Shown here piece by piece: positions 45,470-52,177 of a stretch of 52,177 nucleotides of DNA. The translations under genes were made by a program, and so were the position numbers. Below the pieces are notes generated by a model that had not been told where the DNA came from, ran no database searches, and worked only from the letters and a program-made list of their open reading frames with translations. The stretch is taken from positions 1 through 52,177 of the forward strand of contig JAQXPK010000112.1 of the NCBI GenBank assembly GCA_029100605.1. The letters run 5' to 3'. This DNA comes from Bacillota bacterium. GTDB lineage: Bacteria > Bacillota > Clostridia > Oscillospirales > Oscillospiraceae. Numbering within the stretch: the stretch's first letter is position 1; each line of letters begins with the position of its first letter.

Positions 45470-47854
45470 TTACAGCTTTTTCATGTGAGCCGAGGCGGTC
45501 TTAGCCATGAGTTTCTTGGTGCCGATGTCGTCAAAGGCAATTTCCAGCAGGGCGTCGCCGCCCATTTTCTGGACGGAGAGCACCAGTCCCCGGCCAAAGG
45601 CCGCGTGCATTACCATGTCCCCTTGGTTCAGCTCCAGGCAGGGTGTCGCGGGCGCGGCGCTGGCGGTGGGAAGCACCGGCTTCGGCTTACGGGGCGCGGC
45701 GGCGTAGACGCTGTGCTGCCCATACCCCTCCTCATAAGCGCGGTGGAAGCCGCCCCGCTTCACAATGCAGTCCTCCGGGATCTCCTTCAGGAACCGGGAG
45801 GGCAGCGCGGCGGAGGTTCTGCCGTAGATCATACGCTGCCGGGCATGGGTAATGGTCAGGCTCTGCTTGGCCCGGGTGATGGCAACATAGCACAGCCGCC
45901 GCTCCTCCTCCATTTCCTCGGCGTCGCCGATGGCCCGCATCCCGGGAAACAGGCCGTCCTCAAAGCCCACCAGAAACACATGGGGGAATTCCAGTCCCTT
46001 CGCCGAGTGCATGGTCATCATCACCACGGCGTCGTCGCCTTCGTTATACTGTTCCAAATCGGTGTACAGGGCGATTTCCTCCAGGAATCCCGCCAGCGTG
46101 GGCACTTCCGCGTTTTCCACATAGGTGTTGATGCTGGATTTTAATTCATGGACGTTTTCCAGGCGGGTCTTATTCTCCTCAGTGTCCTTACTGGTCAGCA
46201 TATCCACATAACCTGTGCGGATGAGCAGCTCGTCGTAGAAGTCCGGCAGGCTCATACCCTCCTCCAAAAGCTGCGCCATGCCCTCAATGAGGGCGGAGAA
46301 CTGCATCAGCTTCATGGCGGACTTTTCCAGCGGCGCGTAGGAATAGGGGTCTGAGATCACACTGTACAGCGGCTTGCCCTCCGCCTCCGCCAGACGCCGG
46401 GCGGTATCGATGGTTTTCGCCCCCAGACCCCGGGGAGGATTGTTGATGATCCGTCCCAGCCGCAGATCGTCAGCGCGGTTGTTGATGACGCACAGGTACG
46501 ACAGCATATCCTTGACCTCGGCGCGGTCAAAGAACCGGGTGCCGCCGATGACCCGGTAGGGAATGCCGTTGCGCTTGAGGGCAAATTCCATTGCGTTGGA
46601 CTGGGCGTTGGTACGGTACAAAATGGCGTAATCTCTGAAATTTTTTCCATGGGAACCGGCGAGAATCTGCCCGGCAACGAAGTTAGCCTCGCTTCCCTCG
46701 TCTGAGGCTTCGTAGACGGTGATGGGGTCACCCTGTCCGTTTGCCGTCCAGAGCTTCTTTCCCTTGCGGCCCAGATTGTGGGCAATCACCGCGTTGGCGG
46801 CATTGAGGATCGCCTGGGTGGAGCGGTAATTCTGCTCCAGCCGGATAACCCGTGTCCCCCGGTACTGCTTTTCAAAGCTCAGGATATTCTCAATGGTGGC
46901 GCCCCGGAAACGGTAGATGCTCTGGTCGTCGTCACCCACCACGCAGATATTCTCGTGCCCCCCGGCAAGCAGGGATGTGAGCAAATACTGCATATGGTTG
47001 GTGTCCTGGTACTCGTCCACCAGGACGTAGCGGAACTTGTGCTGATAGTAGGTTCTCACATCCTCGTACTGCTGCAGAAGCTGAACGGTGACGAAAATGA
47101 TGTCGTCAAAATCCAGGGCGTTGTTCTCCTTCAGTCGGCTCTGGTATTTTTCGTAAGCCCGGGCAATGTGCAAAGCGCGCACGTCGCCGGCACTTTCCGC
47201 CCGCTGCAGCATCTCCCCGGGGGACACCAGCTTGTCCTTCTCCCGGCTGATGGCGGCAAGGACGTATTTCGCGGGGAAGGTCTTGTCGTCCAGCCCCATG
47301 TCCTTGATGATTTCCTTCATGATCCGCTCGGAATCCGCCGAATCGTAGATGGTAAAGCTGCGGGTATAGCCCATCCGTTCAATGTCCCGCCGCAGAATCC
47401 GACAGCAGGCGGAGTGGAAGGTCATGGCCCAGATGTCCTGAGCTTCCGGGCCCAGGAGATTGCTCAGCCGCTCCTTCATTTCATTGGCGGCTTTATTGGT
47501 GAAGGTGATGGCGATGATGCTCCAGGGCGCGGCAGGCTCCACAGCGCAGAGGCTGTCCGCCCGGCGGGTATTCAAGGGACCGGGATCGTCCCCCAGGCTC
47601 TCCAGGAAGGCTACATCCTCTTCCGTAACGGTGTCGGGGATTTCATCGCTGTCGCTGCCCCGGCCGAAGCGCATAAGATTGGCAATCCGGTTGATGAGGA
47701 CGGTGGTCTTGCCGCTGCCCGCGCCTGCCAGCAGGAGCAGAGGCCCCTGGGTGGTCATCACAGCCTGCCGCTGCATATCGTTGAGCTGAGAAAACTGCCT
47801 GGCTATGTAATTGTGCCGGGCAGTCAAAAATCGGGAATCCAACTGTTCAGTCAT
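45470..47854 (-). CDS. pcrA: ATP-dependent DNA helicase UvrD/PcrA
   Basis: LLLLAGAGSGKTTVLINRI, VDEYQDTNHMQY, LEQNYRSTQAILNAAN, MTMHSAKGLEFPHVFLVG. Confidence 0.96.
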   Translation of the reverse strand: MTEQLDSRFLTARHNYIARQFSQLNDMQRQAVMTTQGPLLLLAGAGSGKTTVLINRIANLMRFGRGSDSDEIPDTVTEEDVAFLESLGDDPGPLNTRRADSLCAVEPAAPWSIIAITFTNKAANEMKERLSNLLGPEAQDIWAMTFHSACCRILRRDIERMGYTRSFTIYDSADSERIMKEIIKDMGLDDKTFPAKYVLAAISREKDKLVSPGEMLQRAESAGDVRALHIARAYEKYQSRLKENNALDFDDIIFVTVQLLQQYEDVRTYYQHKFRYVLVDEYQDTNHMQYLLTSLLAGGHENICVVGDDDQSIYRFRGATIENILSFEKQYRGTRVIRLEQNYRSTQAILNAANAVIAHNLGRKGKKLWTANGQGDPITVYEASDEGSEANFVAGQILAGSHGKNFRDYAILYRTNAQSNAMEFALKRNGIPYRVIGGTRFFDRAEVKDMLSYLCVINNRADDLRLGRIINNPPRGLGAKTIDTARRLAEAEGKPLYSVISDPYSYAPLEKSAMKLMQFSALIEGMAQLLEEGMSLPDFYDELLIRTGYVDMLTSKDTEENKTRLENVHELKSSINTYVENAEVPTLAGFLEEIALYTDLEQYNEGDDAVVMMTMHSAKGLEFPHVFLVGFEDGLFPGMRAIGDAEEMEEERRLCYVAITRAKQSLTITHARQRMIYGRTSAALPSRFLKEIPEDCIVKRGGFHRAYEEGYGQHSVYAAAPRKPKPVLPTASAAPATPCLELNQGDMVMHAAFGRGLVLSVQKMGGDALLEIAFDDIGTKKLMAKTASAHMKKL

Positions 47855-47930
47855 AGCTGCACCTGTTTCAAAAATAGGATACAGCTATTTTAGCGCATTT
47901 TCGCCAAAAGGTAAAGAGGGAAAATGGCGA

Positions 47931-48635
47931 TCAGGCCATAAGCTGCCGGAGCTGAGCGATGGCCTTTTTCTCGATGCGGGATACCTGCACCTGGCTGACG
48001 TTCATCACCGCCGCCACCCGCTGCTGGGTCAGGCCGTGGAAGTAACGCAGTTGAATCACCAGCCGTTCCCGCTCCGCAAGTCCCTGGACGGCCTGGCGCA
48101 GGGCGATTTTCTCCACCATCCGCTCCTCGGACTCCGTGTCCGTGAGGATATTCTCCAGGGTGAACCCGTCCTCCCCGGTTTCCCGCTGGATGGATTCCGT
48201 TGCCGCCGTTGCCGTTTCCGCCATGGCGATCTCCTCGGGGGTCAGCCCGGTCTGCCGGGAGATCTCCTGAATGGTGGGTTCCCTTCCCAGAGCCCCGGTG
48301 AGGCGGCTGCGGGCGACTTTGATGGCGGCTGCCTGCTCCTTCAGGCTCCGGGACACCTTCACAGCCCCGTCGTCCCGGAGAAACCGTCGGATCTCCCCGG
48401 CGATTTTCGGTACGGCGTAGGTGGAAAACTGGGTTCCGTAGGTTAAATCAAACCCCTCCACCGCCTTGAGAAACCCCAGGCATCCCAGCTGGTACAGATC
48501 GTCCGCCTCGGTGCCCCGGCCCAGGAACCGTCGGGCTACCGACCAGATCAGTCCGGAGTTTTCCTCCACCAGGGTTTCGGAGGCCTCTCTGTCTCCCTGC
48601 TGCGCCCGGGCGATCAGTTCCTCCAGCCTGCTCAT
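47931..48635 (-). CDS. sigF: RNA polymerase sigma-F factor
   Basis: Sigma-70 sporulation sigma of 234 aa, 4-nt overlap with spoIIAB. Confidence 0.92.
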   Translation of the reverse strand: MSRLEELIARAQQGDREASETLVEENSGLIWSVARRFLGRGTEADDLYQLGCLGFLKAVEGFDLTYGTQFSTYAVPKIAGEIRRFLRDDGAVKVSRSLKEQAAAIKVARSRLTGALGREPTIQEISRQTGLTPEEIAMAETATAATESIQRETGEDGFTLENILTDTESEERMVEKIALRQAVQGLAERERLVIQLRYFHGLTQQRVAAVMNVSQVQVSRIEKKAIAQLRQLMA

Positions 48636-49063
48636 TGCCGCCGCTGGAGCTTCCGGCGCATATGAACCGTCGTGCCCTTTCCGGGCTTGGAAGAGATTTC
48701 CAGAGTGGTCATGAAGCTCTCCATAATGGTAAAGCCCATGCCGCTGCGTTCCGCGCCGCCGGTGGTGTATGTAGGCCGCCGCGCCTGCTCGATGTCCGCA
48801 ATGCCAACGCCCCGATCCTTGACCACAATGTCCAGAACGTTATCCTTGAGGATTCGGCAGCGCAGGGTGATGTTGCCCAGCTTTTCGGGATACGCGTGGA
48901 CGATGCAGTTGGTCACCGCCTCGCTGACCGCTGTGCGGATGTCCCCCAGTTCCTCCAGGGTCGGATCCATCTGAGCGGCAAAGCAGGCCACCGCCGAACG
49001 GGCGAAGGCCTCGTTGGCGGACTTGCTGGGAAAGTCCAAAATCATGTAGTTGTCGAATTTCAT
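48632..49063 (-). CDS. spoIIAB: Anti-sigma F factor
   Basis: SKSANEAFARSAVACFAAQMDPTLEELGDIRTAVSEAVTNCIVHAY and GHKL kinase motifs. Confidence 0.95.
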   Translation of the reverse strand: MKFDNYMILDFPSKSANEAFARSAVACFAAQMDPTLEELGDIRTAVSEAVTNCIVHAYPEKLGNITLRCRILKDNVLDIVVKDRGVGIADIEQARRPTYTTGGAERSGMGFTIMESFMTTLEISSKPGKGTTVHMRRKLQRRQ

Positions 49064-49377
49064 GATACAGCCTCCTTGATTTCCACCAGTTTGTCAATTC
49101 CCGACGCCCGAAACACCCGCATGGGCTGTGGGGCAATGCCGGTTAACAGCAGCTTTCCCTCAATCTGGGTCATGCACCTGAGTGCGTTGATGACCACGGC
49201 AATTCCCGAGGAATCCACAAAGCTCACATCCTGAAAATCCAGCACGCAGACCTCCGGGGTGTAGGCCTCGATTTTCGCGGCAATGGCCTGAATATAGCTC
49301 TTGGCACAATGGTGATCAATCTCTCCGGTCAGAGCCACCGTCAGGCGGCCCTCCTCCAAAAAGCTGGTAAAGTGCAT
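49060..49377 (-). CDS. spoIIAA: Anti-sigma F factor antagonist
   Basis: STAS domain; LDFQDVSFVDSSGIAVVINALR phosphoserine motif. Confidence 0.95.
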   Translation of the reverse strand: MHFTSFLEEGRLTVALTGEIDHHCAKSYIQAIAAKIEAYTPEVCVLDFQDVSFVDSSGIAVVINALRCMTQIEGKLLLTGIAPQPMRVFRASGIDKLVEIKEAVS

Positions 49378-49414
49378 ATGCTACCTCCTTGGTTGATTTG
49401 CTGGATTCCAGTAT

Positions 49415-49454
49415 AAAATCCCGTTTCCGATTTTTCAGTCGGAAACGGGATTTT
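49415..49454. terminator. 16-bp perfect hairpin between eutH and spoIIAA, terminator on either strand
   Basis: AAAATCCCGTTTCCGA-TTTTTCAG-TCGGAAACGGGATTTT. Confidence 0.75.
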
Positions 49455-49475
49455 GAGAAAATTCCTGTGATTTGC

Positions 49476-50555
49476 TTAGCCTGAGAAATCGGAACGCCAT
49501 TCCAGAAAAAGGGCGACGCCAGCGGCAAGAAGGGCGCCGGTCAGCTTTGCCGCAAGCAGTGCCAACGCCATATTCGGCTCCGCCGCGATGGTGTAGCCCA
49601 GGTGGGCGGCAAAGGTGGAAGCGCCGCAGACACACAACGCTCCGCAGACCACCTTTCCCCGCCGATCCATCCGGGGAATCATGGCAAGGGCGGGCGCCAC
49701 ACTGACCAGTGCCAGCAGCAGCCCTGTGGTGGACACCTCGTTCAGCCCCGTGTGTCTGCCGATCCAGGCAAAGGGGCGGCGCAGCAGCCGCTGGCACAGC
49801 TCCGCCAGAGGCATACTGCCCAGCATCGCGACGGCAATGGAGCAGGCCACCTCCATGGCATCCATCAGAGGCACGCAGCCCGGAATCGGATTCCAGCCGG
49901 TAAGATACCCCACTGCGCCCAGGGTAAGACCGAATCCCGCCAACGCACGGATCGCCTTGGCAAAGCCCTGAAACAGGCGGATCATAGCCTCCGGCTTTCG
50001 GAGAAGGCCGATTAGCAGCGCCCCGCAGAGCACCAAAATCGGCATCGTCTGCCAGAGAATTACGCCAAAGCCCAATCCGGTAAGGATGCCCCCAATGAGC
50101 AGCCCCACAGGCATACAGGCAAGTCCGATCAGAATACCCCGGAGAAAAGCCGGGCGATCCTCCGCGCCCATGGTGCCCAGCCCCACGGGTATGGTAAACA
50201 CCACGGTGCAGCCGAACAGCGCGGAAACGATGATTCCGGCGAACCGACCGATCTGTGGATCCACCGCCAGCTCCGTCGCCATGGAATACCCGCCCATGTC
50301 GATGGCAAGAATGCTTCCCAGCATTCCAGGGTCGATGCCCACCGCGCCGCAAACGGGGCCGGCGAGCTTTCCCAGCAGTCCGGAGAGCACCGGCGAAAGG
50401 CAGAGAATGCCGACCATGGAAAGGGCAATGGAGCCCAGCAACCCAAACGCCTCGGCAAACCGCTGTCCCAGCCCGAACCGGTTGCCAAGAATGTAGTCCC
50501 CGCCGCCGAGGACGGCGCCGAAGGCCATAACGTACAGAATGATCCGATTGAACAT
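49476..50555 (-). CDS. eutH: EutH-like ethanolamine permease
   Basis: MFNRIILYVMAFGAVLGGGDYILGNRFGLGQRFAEAFGLLGSIALSMVGI, AIDMGGYSMATELA, FTIPVGLG typical of EutH; start trimmed from 50615. Confidence 0.85.
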   Translation of the reverse strand: MFNRIILYVMAFGAVLGGGDYILGNRFGLGQRFAEAFGLLGSIALSMVGILCLSPVLSGLLGKLAGPVCGAVGIDPGMLGSILAIDMGGYSMATELAVDPQIGRFAGIIVSALFGCTVVFTIPVGLGTMGAEDRPAFLRGILIGLACMPVGLLIGGILTGLGFGVILWQTMPILVLCGALLIGLLRKPEAMIRLFQGFAKAIRALAGFGLTLGAVGYLTGWNPIPGCVPLMDAMEVACSIAVAMLGSMPLAELCQRLLRRPFAWIGRHTGLNEVSTTGLLLALVSVAPALAMIPRMDRRGKVVCGALCVCGASTFAAHLGYTIAAEPNMALALLAAKLTGALLAAGVALFLEWRSDFSG

Positions 50556-50601
50556 ACTTCTCCTGATTGCATGGCAAAAGGGACCGCAAAAAGCCGCTGT
50601 C

Positions 50602-50676
50602 TCCCTTTTGACCACAAGCTGTCAAAAGGGAAACGGATTGCCACGCCAGGAAGGCGCCCCGGCTCGCAATGGCAGG
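50602..50676. repeat. Hairpin plus REP-like palindrome upstream of eutH
   Basis: TCCCTTTTGAC-N8-GTCAAAAGGGA followed by GGATTGCCACGCCAGGAAGGCGCCCCGGCTCGCAATGGCA (ATTGCCACGCC...CTCGCAATG palindromic pattern). Confidence 0.5.
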
Positions 50677-50704
50677 CTTCTCTTGCAGTCCCTCTGCAGA
50701 TGAA

Positions 50705-52177
50705 TTACAGCTTCTTCAACGCTTCCTCGCTCTGCTCCAGGCTTGCAATGAGGTCGCGGGCCTTCTGAGCCTTTTCCCGTTCGGCGTTCACAACCGCCTC
50801 GGGCGCTCGGGAGGTGAACTTTTCATTGCTCAGCTTGGCCTCCAGAGAGGAAAGGAACTTGCGGTTCTTTTCCAGCTCCTTGGAGATCCGCTCCAGCTCC
50901 TTCGCAACGTCCACCAGCTGCCCCATGGGGATATACAGCTTAGCGTCGGCGGTGGTGCAGGTCACGAGCCCGTCCAGATTTTCCGGCTCAGCGTCCAGCA
51001 TGGTCACGGTGTCGGCGTAGGCCAGCCGCTGGATAAAGCCCTCGCCCTCGGTGTAAACCTGGGGCTTGGAGGTCAGCACGTACAGCGCAGCCTTCTTGGC
51101 GGGGGGCACGTTCATCTCCGCCCGGCGGTTGCGGATGGCGCGGATCGCCTCCATGACGGACTCCATGTGGCTCTCTTCCGTGGGGAACGCCAGCTCTTGC
51201 CGATACTGAGGCCATTTGGCGACGATCAGCGCATCGCCCTCATGGGGGATGTTCTGCCAGATTTCCTCGGTAATGAAGGGCATGAAGGGATGCAGCAGCC
51301 GCAGAACCTGATCCAGCACGTACACCAGCACCTGCAGAGCCGTCTGCTTGCGCTGAGAATCCTCAGAGTACAACCGGGCCTTGGTCAGCTCGATATACCA
51401 GTCGCAGTAGGTGTCCCAGATAAAGTCGTACACCTTCTGGACAGCCACGCCCAGCTCATACTTTTCCAGATTCTCGGTAACTTCAGCAATCAGGGTATTC
51501 AGCTTGGACAGCACCCACTTATCAGGAATTTCCAGTTTTTCCGCAGCAGGCAGTTCATTGACGGCATCCTCGTCCAGATTCATCAGCACATAGCGGGACG
51601 CATTCCATAGCTTGTTTGCAAAGTTCCGCATGGCCTCACACTTTTCCGTGAAGAACCGAGTGTCGTTTCCGGGGGAGTTGCCGGTAATCAGATTCAGACG
51701 CAGGGCATCACAGCCGTACTTGTCGATCATTTCCAGCGGGTCAATGCCGTTGCCCAGAGACTTGGACATTTTCCGTCCCTGATTATCCCGCACCAAACCG
51801 TGTATCAGTACCGTGTGGAAGGGTGTCTTTCCGGTGTGCTCGCAGCCGGAGAAGATCATTCTGGCAACCCAGAAGAAGATGATGTCGTATCCGGTGACCA
51901 GAACATCGGTGGGATAGAAATAATCAAGATCCTCAGTCTTGTCGGGCCAGCCCAGAGTCTCAAAGGGCCACAGGGCGGAGGAGAACCAGGTGTCCAGCAC
52001 ATCCTCCTCCCGGGTGATATTGGTGCTGCCGCACTTCTCGCACTTGCAGGCATCTTCACGGGAAACGGTAATATGACCGCAGTCATTGCAGGTCCAGGCC
52101 GGAATCTGATGGCCCCACCAGAGCTGACGGGAAATGCACCAGTCACGGACATTTTCCATCCAGTTCATATAGGTCTT
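50705..52177 (-). CDS. valS: Valine-tRNA ligase, C-terminal part, 5' end outside window
   Basis: WCISRQLWWGHQIPAW, GRKMSKSLGNGIDPLEMID, C-terminal coiled-coil arm ELERISKELEKNRKFLSSLEAKLSNEKFTSRAPEAVV. Confidence 0.96.
   Translation of the reverse strand, partial: KTYMNWMENVRDWCISRQLWWGHQIPAWTCNDCGHITVSREDACKCEKCGSTNITREEDVLDTWFSSALWPFETLGWPDKTEDLDYFYPTDVLVTGYDIIFFWVARMIFSGCEHTGKTPFHTVLIHGLVRDNQGRKMSKSLGNGIDPLEMIDKYGCDALRLNLITGNSPGNDTRFFTEKCEAMRNFANKLWNASRYVLMNLDEDAVNELPAAEKLEIPDKWVLSKLNTLIAEVTENLEKYELGVAVQKVYDFIWDTYCDWYIELTKARLYSEDSQRKQTALQVLVYVLDQVLRLLHPFMPFITEEIWQNIPHEGDALIVAKWPQYRQELAFPTEESHMESVMEAIRAIRNRRAEMNVPPAKKAALYVLTSKPQVYTEGEGFIQRLAYADTVTMLDAEPENLDGLVTCTTADAKLYIPMGQLVDVAKELERISKELEKNRKFLSSLEAKLSNEKFTSRAPEAVVNAEREKAQKARDLIASLEQSEEALKKL

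Noticed and set aside
49378-49470. Sigma-H promoter for spoIIA overlapping the terminator stem
   Set aside because: AGGAATT and GAAT-like boxes are present but I could not find acceptable spacing.
49476-50555. Link between the eutH-like gene and the ANTAR regulator at 42179 (EutV-like control)
   Set aside because: No A1/G4 hexaloop hairpin seen in the eutH leader; the ANTAR protein is linked to GS instead.

Overview
52-kb chromosomal window, probably from an anaerobic spore-forming Clostridia (Oscillospirales/Ruminococcaceae-like; inferred from gene content only, no search was run). From left to right it holds: the end of an EcfT-type transporter gene; an AEC transporter and an M20 amidohydrolase on divergent strands; an RNHCP-domain gene; a roughly 15-gene anaerobic cobalamin operon on the minus strand behind a clear cobalamin riboswitch; a long minus-strand nucleotide/glutamine-amidotransferase cluster (carB, carA, purF, pyrG, glmS, guaA, purB, purA, purC); a nitrogen-assimilation block (asnB, amt-PII fusion, type III glutamine synthetase); a divergent GSI-like gene plus an ANTAR-domain regulator; then ligA, yunB, pcrA, the spoIIA operon, a lone eutH-like gene and the C-terminal part of valS. 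The strongest candidate for an undescribed system is the divergent glutamine synthetase locus at 40.5-42.8 kb. Both divergent transcripts start at near-consensus promoters. Both carry a leader terminator whose 5' arm overlaps a small hairpin with an ANTAR-type hexaloop (A at position 1, G at position 4). The GSI-like gene is followed by an ANTAR protein whose receiver domain appears to lack the phosphoacceptor Asp. Other notable points are a secreted lipoprotein form of cobaltochelatase CbiK next to a tandem-domain lipoprotein and BtuFCD, a terminator/antiterminator pair downstream of the cobalamin riboswitch, an Amt-PII fusion, a CbiJ-CbiE-CbiT triple fusion, and a 162-bp foldback element with a related half-copy in the purC leader.
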